Assembly (NCBI RefSeq): GCF_002140915.1
Contig: NZ_NGKU01000001.1
Location: 2,260,380 to 2,324,379, forward strand
Reading direction: 5' to 3'
Length of the DNA stretch: 64,000 nt
Source: Candidatus Enterococcus testudinis
GTDB taxonomy: Bacteria > Bacillota > Bacilli > Lactobacillales > Enterococcaceae
Made by a program: the position numbers and the translations under genes. Positions 1 through 7,008 of the stretch are shown here, in pieces. Below the pieces are notes generated by a model. It made no database searches. It saw only the letters and a list, made by a program, of their open reading frames with translations, and had not been told where the DNA came from. The first letter of the stretch is position 1, and every line of letters starts with the position of its first letter.

Positions 1-539
1 AGTTTAGTGCTGCAAGTTCATCTACCTTCAGCCCGTACGCCGTGATTACTTTCCAGAACAGATCAGCAATAGCATCCATATCCTTCTCTTCTCGTAACTG
101 AGTTAGCATCTTGATGAAGTCGTCTTGCTTTTCTGGAACAAATTTCTTTTTGTGATCCTGTGGTTTCTTCATTTCTATCGCTCCTTTTGGGCATAATAAA
201 AACACCTAAGGTTAGTCAGGTGTTTGAAATTTATCGATTTTTAAATCAGCATATTTATCTATATTGCTCTTGTAATAATCTATAAACGAATTAATCTTAT
301 TTTTATAATTGATTTTTTCATCATCTTCAATTCTAACAGTGAGTGAAGGATCCTCGAATTCATAAGAATTAAAAAGTACGTCAATTTTTTTTAGCAACAT
401 ATTGGTACATACGACTACCCTTAGAAAGTAAAATTGATTATTTGATGATAAGTAAGTTAATTCCTTTTCTTTAAGATATTCAAGTTTCTTTATATTTAAA
501 TGAACTTCATTCAAAGCTTTTTCTCTCATAGTTGAATAT
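1..539. repeat. Artefactual duplicate of 809-1347
   Basis: Positions 1-539 match 809-1347 at a constant offset of 808. The copy holds the N-terminal part of the small phage gene whose intact form is 651-980 (its start codon copy is at 170-172) and the C-terminal part of the gene whose intact form is 1020-1520. It ends exactly where the transposase adapter begins at 540. The natural reading is that it is an assembly or read-through artefact of a mate-pair library, not a biological duplication. The chimeric ORF at 212-556 (minus) begins with the adapter-encoded peptide MCIRDR and should not be annotated as a gene. Confidence 0.93.
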
Positions 540-577
540 CTGTCTCTTATACACATCTAGATGTGTATAAGAGACAG
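540..577. other. Nextera mate-pair junction adapter (Tn5 mosaic ends)
   Basis: The sequence is the 19-bp Tn5 mosaic end CTGTCTCTTATACACATCT at 540-558 followed directly by its reverse complement at 559-577. That head-to-head 38-mer is the known circularisation junction of Illumina Nextera mate-pair libraries. It is synthetic. Sequence left of it is joined to sequence right of it only by library chemistry. Confidence 0.97.
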
Positions 578-650
578 ACATGCCTTAGGTTGCGCCACTT
601 GGTCGATCCATAAAACCTAGCACGATCCGCCTTGGTTTTGACAACAGGTA

Positions 651-980
651 TCATTGCTCTTTGGCTAACTGTTCAACATAAACATTTACCAAGGCTCGTT
701 GCACTTGCAAGATTCCGTCTACTCCAAGCTGTGTTACATCGAGGTTCATATGTTCTTTTATAAACGTTGCGTTAACAGGTGCCTCAAGCGATCGCTTCAT
801 CATGTAATAGTTTAGTGCTGCAAGTTCATCTACCTTCAGCCCGTACGCCGTGATTACTTTCCAGAACAGATCAGCAATAGCATCCATATCCTTCTCTTCT
901 CGTAACTGAGTTAGCATCTTGATGAAGTCGTCTTGCTTTTCTGGAACAAATTTCTTTTTGTGATCCTGTGGTTTCTTCAT
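651..980 (-). CDS. Phage hypothetical protein (109 aa)
   Basis: A small acidic and helical protein; I do not recognise the family. The start at 980 (MKKPQDHKKKF) is chosen over an upstream in-frame codon because AAGGAGCGATAGAA precedes it at good spacing. It lies in the minus-strand prophage operon between the membrane protein at 1020-1520 and the left edge of genuine sequence. The N-terminal half is copied in the artefact at 1-172. No catalytic motif or membrane segment is visible. A function in late control or early packaging is possible from position only. Confidence 0.75.
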   Translation of the reverse strand: MKKPQDHKKKFVPEKQDDFIKMLTQLREEKDMDAIADLFWKVITAYGLKVDELAALNYYMMKRSLEAPVNATFIKEHMNLDVTQLGVDGILQVQRALVNVYVEQLAKEQ

Positions 981-1019
981 TTCTATCGCTCCTTTTGGGC
1001 ATAATAAAAACACCTAAGG

Positions 1020-1520
1020 TTAGTCAGGTGTTTGAAATTTATCGATTTTTAAATCAGCATATTTATCTATATTGCTCTTGTAATAATCTATAAACGAATT
1101 AATCTTATTTTTATAATTGATTTTTTCATCATCTTCAATTCTAACAGTGAGTGAAGGATCCTCGAATTCATAAGAATTAAAAAGTACGTCAATTTTTTTT
1201 AGCAACATATTGGTACATACGACTACCCTTAGAAAGTAAAATTGATTATTTGATGATAAGTAAGTTAATTCCTTTTCTTTAAGATATTCAAGTTTCTTTA
1301 TATTTAAATGAACTTCATTCAAAGCTTTTTCTCTCATAGTTGAATATGTTTCATTATCAAAATTTAACTTTAATATAGGTTCAACATATTCGTTGTATAT
1401 CATTAATCTAAATTTTTTTCTTGCGCATTTATCATCAATACGATTCTTTAAATAAACGATAAACGGAATAAATATACTTGAGATAACCCCTGCTGCAAAG
1501 CTTAAAAAATTTAAGTCCAT
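1020..1520 (-). CDS. Single-pass membrane protein of prophage, unknown function
   Basis: 166 residues. A hydrophobic segment at about residues 4-23 is followed by a basic stretch, so the protein is probably anchored N-terminally with a long cytoplasmic helical region. GAGGAGAGTGTCAAA precedes the ATG. The coding region ends about 40 bp upstream of the next minus-strand phage gene. It is AT-rich compared with the housekeeping part of the window and could be a late-acquired moron. I do not recognise the family. Its C-terminal half is duplicated in the adapter artefact at 212-539, which should not be read as a paralogue. Confidence 0.7.
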   Translation of the reverse strand: MDLNFLSFAAGVISSIFIPFIVYLKNRIDDKCARKKFRLMIYNEYVEPILKLNFDNETYSTMREKALNEVHLNIKKLEYLKEKELTYLSSNNQFYFLRVVVCTNMLLKKIDVLFNSYEFEDPSLTVRIEDDEKINYKNKINSFIDYYKSNIDKYADLKIDKFQTPD

Positions 1521-1585
1521 TTTGACACTCTCCTCTTATTAGATACAATTATCATACCTAACAATGGGGGAAAAGTGAATAACAA

Positions 1586-1651
1586 AAAGACAGCACTAGC
1601 GAATTTCGAAACAAGGGGTTTCACCTCTTCCAAAAAAATTGTGCTGTCTTT
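1586..1651 (-). terminator. Long-loop inverted repeat, terminator-like on minus strand
   Basis: AAAGACAGCAC (1586-1596) is the exact reverse complement of GTGCTGTCTTT (1641-1651). The 44-nt interior holds a smaller GAAAC/GTTTC hairpin. On the minus strand the right arm runs into TTTTTGTT, as in an intrinsic terminator. The stretch 1521-1816 has no credible gene; an ORF on the plus strand across it lacks a ribosome site. A structured RNA ending here is possible. Confidence 0.5.
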
Positions 1652-1816
1652 CTATTCCTGTCAAAGAAGTTTCGCGATAAGGAGATTGCCTCCTTTCGGT
1701 ATTTGGATTAGTGTGAGTAGCCCAAACCGACGCTCTCCGTTTCTTCTACGCTATTACTATAACTCGTTTAAATCAAGAAATATACACAGTGATTGAGGTC
1801 GCATTTTGTGACAATG

Positions 1817-2287
1817 TCAAAACAAGCTTAGTTGATCTTGGTCTGCTGAATAGTAGTCCATTTCTTCTTGCTTCTTCAAGCGTTCCTCTCGTCTTGATTC
1901 ATATTCATCAACGAATGAAAGTGTCTTACGAATCTCTGTATGTCTCTTGCGGATGTACGACACGCTGTAACCTGTTTCATCTGCTATGTCATATACGTCC
2001 ATGTCCTCAATGTATTTCAATTTGACGATTTTATTATCAGTGCCGCTGAATGAGTCAATCAGTTCCAATAGTTCTGCTTTCTCACATTCTAGGACTGATA
2101 TCTCTCTTTCGATTATTTCTATGCTCTCTTCAAGTGATGATGATCTTGAGTTCTTTTCTAGGCGTACGTTTGCTAAGTCGCCATTGACCCATCGATCTAA
2201 TTCCAATTTACTCTTGTTAAGATTCCATTTCATGAAGAGAATTTGTTCTTCTAAATCTTGATAGTTTTTAAGCCATTGAAACCTCAC
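1817..2287 (-). CDS. Sigma-70 region 4-like phage transcriptional regulator
   Basis: 156 residues. The N-terminal half is predicted coiled coil. The C-terminal half (about 90-130) carries a helix-turn-helix resembling sigma region 4, with IVKLKYIEDMDVYDIADETG followed by a YIRKRH recognition helix. Proteins of this kind (DUF1492 and ArpU/RinA-like groups) end the early operon of many Gram-positive phages and switch on late genes. The start is taken as the GTG at 2287, which has AAAGGGGTGGCGTTT before it; the GTG nine bases upstream overlaps that ribosome site. Its place at the downstream end of the early operon fits a late-gene activator. The exact family is inference. Confidence 0.72.
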   Translation of the reverse strand: MRFQWLKNYQDLEEQILFMKWNLNKSKLELDRWVNGDLANVRLEKNSRSSSLEESIEIIEREISVLECEKAELLELIDSFSGTDNKIVKLKYIEDMDVYDIADETGYSVSYIRKRHTEIRKTLSFVDEYESRREERLKKQEEMDYYSADQDQLSLF

Positions 2288-2355
2288 AAACGCCACCCCT
2301 TTTATGGTAAAATAATCTTGTCGTAGGTCACTTACTCAAAAGGTAGTGGCTTTTT

Positions 2356-2511
2356 TTATTTGTCAAAATGAGCCGCATATCCATTTGCTTCATCCATAAT
2401 TAAACTTTTTAGGTCATTCCCCAGCACTTTCCTGTTGGCCGTGCCGTTTGCTTTGGCTTTTTCCTGAAGCCGCCGCTTCTTCTTTTTCACTTTTGATTTA
2501 GTCTTTCCCAA
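2356..2511 (-). CDS. Small lysine-rich phage protein (51 aa)
   Basis: A TTG start at 2511 (MGKTKSKVKKKKRRLQEKAK) is preceded by GAGGATAAG at good spacing. An ATG at 2532 would give a 58-residue form with no ribosome site of its own. The first half is extremely basic, so nucleic-acid binding is plausible. It overlaps the end of the 36-aa ORF at 2498-2608 in another frame, which is typical of translational coupling. Family not recognised. It lies just upstream of the sigma-like regulator. Confidence 0.55.
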   Translation of the reverse strand: MGKTKSKVKKKKRRLQEKAKANGTANRKVLGNDLKSLIMDEANGYAAHFDK

Positions 2512-2608
2512 TATACTTATCCTCACTTTCATCTATTGATTTGCCTATAATGACTCCTATGAATACAACAGCCACAAATCCTATGAACATAAACATTGCT
2601 ACTGTCAT
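2498..2608 (-). CDS. Tiny single-pass membrane protein (36 aa)
   Basis: The product is a hydrophobic segment of about 22 residues (TVAMFMFIGFVAVVFIGVII) followed by a charged tail. GGAGGGTGATT precedes the ATG. It sits between two other small phage genes and overlaps the following basic ORF by 14 bp. Its function is unknown. Confidence 0.55.
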   Translation of the reverse strand: MTVAMFMFIGFVAVVFIGVIIGKSIDESEDKYIGKD

Positions 2609-2610
2609 AA

Positions 2611-2811
2611 TCACCCTCCACTTTCAATTGCTTCACGCACAATTGGATCACGATAAAGCATTTTGTATTTTAGTTGCTCATGCTGCAGCTTTTGTTCTAG
2701 TTTAATAATCTGCTGTTGCTGGTCCACAATTGTATAGGATAGCCAACTTAGGCCAACGATTGTCAGCAGTATTGATACAATAGCCAGTACCGTATAATGA
2801 TTAACTTTCAT
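2611..2811 (-). CDS. Small membrane protein with coiled coil, phage
   Basis: 66 residues: a short N-terminus, a hydrophobic segment at about 7-27, then a Gln/Lys-rich helix (QQQQIIKLEQKLQHEQLKYK). The start at 2811 is preferred because GGAGCCAGCCA lies just upstream and the ATG overlaps the end of the preceding gene, implying coupling. The ORF can be extended to 2832, but that start has no ribosome site. Family not recognised. Confidence 0.65.
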   Translation of the reverse strand: MKVNHYTVLAIVSILLTIVGLSWLSYTIVDQQQQIIKLEQKLQHEQLKYKMLYRDPIVREAIESGG

Positions 2812-3319
2812 TGGCTGGCTCCAATAGTTCACAGACGACCGTTTCTACTTTGTTGCTAACTCTGGCGCTGATCATATTCCACAATAATTCGCTAGACGAT
2901 TTCGTGCGCCTTGACCATGTTCCGAAACTTCCAGAAGTGTCAAATGCTACAATCAATCCTGTTCTAGCTTTATTCGGAACTAACACTTTTACACCATTGG
3001 GTAGTAAACCTTTTTGGTATAATTCCTCTGCCAAGCTTCTCTCACATACCAGATAGTTTTCATCACCCAGAAATGTTTTTCCATGCCCCGAATTGAAATC
3101 AGCCATACAAGATTTTACTTCGTAGAAGCTGAACGTACCTTTGTCAATGGCTGCCGCGTTCATTCCGTTTTGCATGATATTAAACGGCTTGAATCCCACA
3201 AAATCTATTCTTGCTTTACCAAAATCTAATTCAACTTCTTCTGCCCAAAAGGTACAGTTATTAGTCAATTTCTTACGCACAAGATCACTAAGACTTCTAG
3301 TGACATCATTTCTGCTCAT
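2801..3319 (-). CDS. Putative PD-(D/E)XK-fold phage protein
   Basis: 172 residues. IDFVGF at about 38-43 followed by FSFYEVKSC at about 63-71 has the D...ExK spacing of the PD-(D/E)XK nuclease core, as in MmcB-like and Holliday-junction-type phage proteins. I infer a DNA-processing role but cannot name the subfamily. The ATG is preceded by GGAGGGATAAG. The ribosome-site block ATCCCTCCTGTT (plus-strand reading, 3323-3334) recurs at 4204-4215 before another gene of the operon. Confidence 0.6.
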   Translation of the reverse strand: MSRNDVTRSLSDLVRKKLTNNCTFWAEEVELDFGKARIDFVGFKPFNIMQNGMNAAAIDKGTFSFYEVKSCMADFNSGHGKTFLGDENYLVCERSLAEELYQKGLLPNGVKVLVPNKARTGLIVAFDTSGSFGTWSRRTKSSSELLWNMISARVSNKVETVVCELLEPANES

Positions 3320-3358
3320 CTTATCCCTCCTGTTACTTTATCGCTGACGATTGCGGAA

Positions 3359-3577
3359 TTAATCACTACCCCAAACTATCCATGCTCTTTGTTGAGTTTC
3401 TTCAATGCCTAGCTCTATTACTTCTGTTGGATCTTCTCTAGGAAACGACTCGCTTTCGTACCCCATCTCTTCATCAATTACTTGTAAAGCAGTTGATAAA
3501 TCTTTTGCTATACAAGCGATTTGCCCACTGGACCAACTTTGTAAGACGCCATCTCCGTACCAAATAAATAGTTTCAT
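3359..3577 (-). CDS. Phage hypothetical protein (72 aa)
   Basis: An acidic small protein beginning MKLFIWYGDG, with a C-terminal tryptophan pair region (RAWIVWG). The start at 3577 overlaps the stop of the upstream gene and is preceded by GGGGGAAGAGTG. The boundary sequence is nearly identical to that at 3781-3806. Proteins of this type are common accessory early genes in Firmicute phages; no function is known to me. Confidence 0.65.
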   Translation of the reverse strand: MKLFIWYGDGVLQSWSSGQIACIAKDLSTALQVIDEEMGYESESFPREDPTEVIELGIEETQQRAWIVWGSD

Positions 3578-3786
3578 CACTCTTCCCCCTGTTCCAATCG
3601 CTTGCCACACATCGGACAGTAATTGATTGGCAGCGAAGACTGTTGTGTCTGCAGCATTCCGCCCGCATATTCACGATAATTCTCCACAAAAACCAAACTA
3701 CTACCATCTATTGCCACACTTCTGCCCCGACTATCATATACAGTTGCTTGTTTCTGTTCATCGTTACAAAGGCTACAGCTTTTCAT
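3577..3786 (-). CDS. Zinc-ribbon phage protein (69 aa)
   Basis: Two CxxC pairs, CSLC near residue 3 and CPMC near residue 58, form a likely zinc ribbon around a short beta-rich core. The start at 3786 follows GGAGGCAGAGTG and overlaps the stop of the gene at 3786-4199. Known small zinc-ribbon proteins of this sort bind nucleic acid or act as adaptors; here the role is not known. Confidence 0.65.
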   Translation of the reverse strand: MKSCSLCNDEQKQATVYDSRGRSVAIDGSSLVFVENYREYAGGMLQTQQSSLPINYCPMCGKRLEQGEE

Positions 3787-4199
3787 CACTCTGCCTCCTG
3801 TTCCAAAGCCCAATTAACATAAGCGCTCATAACCACTAAATCCTGTTTTCCATCCATCGATCGATAAGCTTGCTCAACATCAGTAGGTAGCTCTGCGCCA
3901 AAGTGTTGCCATCCGAAAGCTGAAAAAGTCACAATCGGAGCATTGTCAGCTTTTACGGCTATCCCTTTCAACCACTCCAACACAATCTGCTGATTCTGGT
4001 TGAGTTGCTGTTGTAAAGTCTCAACAATAGAATCTGCTAAATCACCAACATTTTCTTCTGTCCATTCCTCAAAATCCTCTATATCAACAGTTCCCACTGT
4101 AAATCCTGATTTGTCTCTTGTTAATTCATAAGTATAAGTATCATCAAGACCAAGATGTTTGCTTATCACTCCTACTATTTTTTCTTTTAAACTACTCAC
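3786..4199 (-). CDS. Phage hypothetical protein (137 aa)
   Basis: The GTG start at 4199 (VSSLKEKIVGV) is chosen because GGAGGGATCAAT lies just upstream; a longer reading to 4226 has no ribosome site. The protein is acidic, with helical N- and C-terminal parts and a Gln/Asn-rich middle. I do not recognise the family. It is translationally coupled to both neighbours (4-bp overlaps), so it is expressed as part of the early operon. Confidence 0.6.
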   Translation of the reverse strand: MSSLKEKIVGVISKHLGLDDTYTYELTRDKSGFTVGTVDIEDFEEWTEENVGDLADSIVETLQQQLNQNQQIVLEWLKGIAVKADNAPIVTFSAFGWQHFGAELPTDVEQAYRSMDGKQDLVVMSAYVNWALEQEAE

Positions 4200-4522
4200 A
4201 TTGATCCCTCCTGTTCCTGTGCCCATTTTTTAAATGCATCCAATACTTCAAATAAATCATTATTTTGAATCTTTCCAAATTCATCTTCCACTAAAAAATT
4301 ATAAATCGCCCATTCCGCTGAATTATTATGACATCTGTAGTTAGCCCTAAGATCATGTAGCATTTTCAATTGTCTTTTGTCGAGCTGCGGTTGACTGCCG
4401 TATTCTCGGATGTGCCTAATAGCATTTTTTAGATAAACTCTTTCGGTATTTCGATCTTTATTCCCAATCAACACTCGACCGATTTCTTCAATCGCTGCAT
4501 CTAATAATTCGTTCACATTCAT
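4196..4522 (-). CDS. Phage hypothetical protein (108 aa or slightly shorter)
   Basis: A helical protein with clusters of charged residues (KRQLKMLHDLRANYRCH). Two starts compete: the ATG at 4522, immediately after GCGAGGA, and a GTG at 4516 that has better spacing to the same site. The upstream boundary shares TTCCTCGCTTTCT (plus strand) with the boundary at 4848-4860. Family unknown. Confidence 0.6.
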   Translation of the reverse strand: MNVNELLDAAIEEIGRVLIGNKDRNTERVYLKNAIRHIREYGSQPQLDKRQLKMLHDLRANYRCHNNSAEWAIYNFLVEDEFGKIQNNDLFEVLDAFKKWAQEQEGSM

Positions 4523-4842
4523 TCCTCGCTTTCTGCTATCCCATTATTTTTTAAAAAATCCTCAATCAAGACTGCGTTTCTGCTTTTCCAATTTATTTCT
4601 GTAATATCCAAGTTTCTGATTATCTGGCAAGGACGAGCCTTTGGATCGTCTTCGTTGACGTAGCCCCATGCCTCTAAATCCATGTACCTTTTAGGCTTCA
4701 AGGAAAAAAGAACCAACCACTCACCCTCTAAATCACGGACAACATATCGAAAGCCGCGATCAAAATACTTTTTCAATTCTTTCAAAGTATCCATCCGATT
4801 TTTCAGTCGTACATATTCTTTAACCATATCTTTCCACTCCAA
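4519..4842 (-). CDS. Phage hypothetical protein (107 aa)
   Basis: A TTG start at 4842 with GAGGAACTCAA upstream; a second candidate is the ATG five codons later, preceded by GGAGTGGAAAG. The N-terminal 30 residues are amphipathic helix and the rest looks alpha/beta. It ends by overlapping the next gene by 4 bp. No family recognised and no catalytic motif seen. Confidence 0.58.
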   Translation of the reverse strand: MEWKDMVKEYVRLKNRMDTLKELKKYFDRGFRYVVRDLEGEWLVLFSLKPKRYMDLEAWGYVNEDDPKARPCQIIRNLDITEINWKSRNAVLIEDFLKNNGIAESEE

Positions 4843-4865
4843 TTGAGTTCCTCGCTTTCTTTCTG

Positions 4866-5339
4866 CTATTTCGTCGGATAGCTGACTTGTTTGTTAAAAA
4901 TAAGCCAGTGTGTTTGTGATCGCTTATTGCCAAATAATGGACTAAATGGTTCTATAGCTTTAAGAACTTCTTTTAGCTTTACCTGGTTCTCATTCCACTT
5001 GAAAATGACAGTCCCATTAGGTTTAATAACTCTCATACATTCAGCCATACCGCGCTTGATATCGTCTGGCCAGTTATCTTTATCAAGCTGGCCATATTGA
5101 CCTTTCATAATTGATTTTTGCCCTGCCCATTTCAAATGTGGCGGATCAAAAACAACCAAATCATACGTACAATCTGCAAAAGGCATATCCCTAAAATCAG
5201 CGACAACGTCAGGCTTAACATTTACTTTTTTACCGTAAATTTCGTATTCTTCTTCTCTAATATCCATGTAAGTAGCAAAGTTGCATTCTTTATCAAACCA
5301 GAACAATCGGCTACCACAACATGCATCTAAAATTTTCAT
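4866..5339 (-). CDS. Phage SAM-dependent DNA methyltransferase (DPPH motif)
   Basis: 157 residues. A class I fold is visible: the motif I-like CCGSRLFWF near residue 7, an acidic residue in TYMDIR, and VVFDPPHLKW at about 62-71, the D-P-P-[YFHW] motif IV of amino-methyltransferases. The product probably methylates adenine N6 or cytosine N4. It is shorter than stand-alone enzymes because a target-recognition domain is missing. No cognate restriction enzyme is nearby, so it is an orphan, as expected for phage protection or regulation. The start follows GGAGGATTAGC and sits one base from the stop of the 59-aa gene upstream. Confidence 0.72.
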   Translation of the reverse strand: MKILDACCGSRLFWFDKECNFATYMDIREEEYEIYGKKVNVKPDVVADFRDMPFADCTYDLVVFDPPHLKWAGQKSIMKGQYGQLDKDNWPDDIKRGMAECMRVIKPNGTVIFKWNENQVKLKEVLKAIEPFSPLFGNKRSQTHWLIFNKQVSYPTK

Positions 5340-5340
5340 G

Positions 5341-5520
5341 CTAATCCTCCAGCTTCACAATCTCACGCCGTCTCTTCTTAAGTTTGCTCATTCTCGCAAT
5401 ACCAGTCGGCGTGCTATACCACAAAACAGTGTCAATCTTGATTCCTAGCCGTTTTGCCACTTGTTGCGGTGTTCCTTCGAAAACGAATTGATCTCGCTCA
5501 TATACTCCGTAAATCGCCAA
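5341..5520 (-). CDS. Small phage HTH-like protein (59 aa)
   Basis: This gene is short and starts with TTG (5520) preceded by AAGGAGCGAAGCCAA. The product includes FEGTPQQVAKRLGIKIDTVLW, written here as the segment from about residue 14 to 34, which has the look of a helix-turn-helix, followed by a basic tail (KLKKRRRE). A regulatory DNA-binding role is inferred. It lies between the two methyltransferase genes. Confidence 0.6.
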   Translation of the reverse strand: MAIYGVYERDQFVFEGTPQQVAKRLGIKIDTVLWYSTPTGIARMSKLKKRRREIVKLED

Positions 5521-5536
5521 TTGGCTTCGCTCCTTT

Positions 5537-6445
5537 TTAAATCAATACTTCGAACAAGCTTTCAAATATCCCAACTGGAATACTATTCCCAGCCTGTTTG
5601 TATAACGCTGTTTTTCCATTTACTTTGCTCGCTTTTTCGTAGTCTTGCACATCGTACCCTTGCAGTAGCCAGCATTCTTTTGGTGTTAGCAGCCTAAATT
5701 TTCCATCTCCAATATCAACTATGCCTGAATTCGGGCATCTTAATTGTTTAGTAGTAATTGTCCAGGCGTATTCATCTATCTTTTTCAGTCGTCCGCCAAA
5801 ACCTGTTGAATCGTTGTTTATTTTGGCTAGCATGCTTGGCTGATTGATCGTGTACTCACTTGATACTTCGTTTTCCAAAAACTCGTGTATTGATTTCATC
5901 TGTTGCCTTTTCAGTACGTTAAAATTAAACGGTTCGCCTAAAATCGATATAGTAAATACTCGTTGACGAAACTGCGGTAAGCCAAACTCTCTTGCATCCA
6001 ACACTTCAAAGTTATTTGAATATCCAAGCTTCTCCATTTCATCCAGATACTGATTAAAATTCTTACGCATGTGTTTGTGTAGCACACCTTTGACATTCTC
6101 CCAAATCACAATCCTTGGCTTCCAAATTCCCATTTGTTTGATAATGTTCAGCGTCTCCCACATTAAACTCGAGCGTGTGCCACTACCTTTATCAGCACCT
6201 AATTTTTGCCCAGCAATAGATATATCCTGGCAAGGTGATCCGTGAATCAAAATATCTGGTTTGAGATTCCAATTGATTACTGATTGAGTTTTAAAAGGCA
6301 GTTCATTTGCAAAAATAGCGTTGTAGCTATCAACTGCCTTCTGATCAATCTCCACATAATCAATAGATTTGGTCGGTATTCCTAAGTTTCTTAACGCAAT
6401 TCGAGGGCTGCCAATGCCACCGAACAATTCTAAAATTTGAAGCAC
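5537..6445 (-). CDS. DNA (cytosine-5) methyltransferase, phage-borne
   Basis: 302 residues with the ordered C5-methyltransferase motifs: FGGIGSPRIAL (I), GSPCQDIS with the catalytic cysteine (IV), ENVKGV (VI), FGLPQFRQRVF (VIII) and QAGNSIPV (X). The target-recognition region between VIII and X is short. It transfers a methyl group from SAM to carbon 5 of cytosine. GAGGAGTGAAGCTA precedes the GTG at 6445, which is preferred over the GTG at 6454 that overlaps this site. No endonuclease gene is adjacent, so it is an orphan enzyme probably used for evading host restriction. Confidence 0.9.
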   Translation of the reverse strand: MLQILELFGGIGSPRIALRNLGIPTKSIDYVEIDQKAVDSYNAIFANELPFKTQSVINWNLKPDILIHGSPCQDISIAGQKLGADKGSGTRSSLMWETLNIIKQMGIWKPRIVIWENVKGVLHKHMRKNFNQYLDEMEKLGYSNNFEVLDAREFGLPQFRQRVFTISILGEPFNFNVLKRQQMKSIHEFLENEVSSEYTINQPSMLAKINNDSTGFGGRLKKIDEYAWTITTKQLRCPNSGIVDIGDGKFRLLTPKECWLLQGYDVQDYEKASKVNGKTALYKQAGNSIPVGIFESLFEVLI

Positions 6446-6486
6446 TAGCTTCACTCCTCATTTGGTTATTTCTTCCGATTACTGAC

Positions 6487-6672
6487 TCAATCTACCTTTT
6501 CGAACAAAACTGAGTAATCATCTATTTTCAGGCATTTGGCTATTTCCTCAACTGTCCTTAATTGGATCCCTGCTCTTTTCTTTAAAGCATTTTCGTGCGA
6601 TTGCCTGAGCGGAAGATTTTTATTTTTCATATGCCATTCAACGTTGGTCCAAAATATCTCTATGATGTCCAT
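6487..6672 (-). CDS. XRE-like helix-turn-helix protein (61 aa)
   Basis: MDIIEIFWTNVEWHMKNKNL followed by a recognition-helix-like region and VEEIAKCLKIDDYSVLFE resembles a minimal Xre/Cro DNA-binding domain. The start at 6672 follows GAGGGATCTCAAGA; the longer ORF to 6711 has no ribosome site and overlaps the zinc-ribbon gene. It is probably a small phage regulator. Its operator is not known. Confidence 0.6.
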   Translation of the reverse strand: MDIIEIFWTNVEWHMKNKNLPLRQSHENALKKRAGIQLRTVEEIAKCLKIDDYSVLFEKVD

Positions 6673-6805
6673 TCTTGAGATCCCTCGTTTCCTTTCTGAT
6701 TGGTATGCCATTCTTGTTGCAGATCGGGCAGCTATTAGCTACTGCCCGACCATATTTATCTTCTTTCCAAACAATTCTTTCGCCTTTACATCGATAACAT
6801 TTCAT
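6638..6805 (-). CDS. Small zinc-ribbon phage protein (55 aa)
   Basis: MKCYRCKGERIVWKED and later CPICNKNG give a CxxC...CxxC zinc ribbon. AAGAAGGTGTTTTG precedes the ATG, which overlaps the stop of the upstream gene. It overlaps the start of the Xre-like gene by 35 bp in another frame. Function unknown; such proteins are frequent in early phage operons. Confidence 0.6.
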   Translation of the reverse strand: MKCYRCKGERIVWKEDKYGRAVANSCPICNKNGIPIRKETRDLKNGHHRDILDQR

Positions 6806-7008
6806 CAAAACACCTTCTTGAGTTGCTTAGACTTCAGTAAGTGCAGATACAACAATCCAATGTCAATTGGATCTTCATTCATGATTTGAGCAACTTCGCT
6901 GGGCTTAAATCCTTTTAAGAACAAATCTTTTGCCTGGTTGATCACGCCAACGCTCCAATAGAATTTAGCATCTTCCAAGATGATTATTTTGCCGTCATCG
7001 AAGGTCAA
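6805..7008 (-). CDS. Phage hypothetical protein (67 aa)
   Basis: A TTG start at 7008 with GGGGAGG upstream overlaps the stop codon of the 261-aa gene. The product has a helical C-terminal half with FKPSEVAQIMNEDPIDIGLLY, quoted here as two adjoining helices that resemble a helix-turn-helix. A DNA-binding role is possible. Family not recognised. Confidence 0.55.
   Translation of the reverse strand: MTFDDGKIIILEDAKFYWSVGVINQAKDLFLKGFKPSEVAQIMNEDPIDIGLLYLHLLKSKQLKKVF

Noticed and set aside
212..556. 114-aa ORF starting MCIRDR
   Set aside because: Its first six codons come from the Nextera adapter and the rest is the artefactual copy of 1020-1347.
1586..1651. Fst/par-type toxin-antitoxin RNA locus
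   Set aside because: An inverted repeat is present, but no short hydrophobic toxin ORF with a ribosome site lies beside it.
1575..1796. 73-aa plus-strand ORF
   Set aside because: No ribosome site, runs through an inverted repeat, and lies against the direction of the operon.
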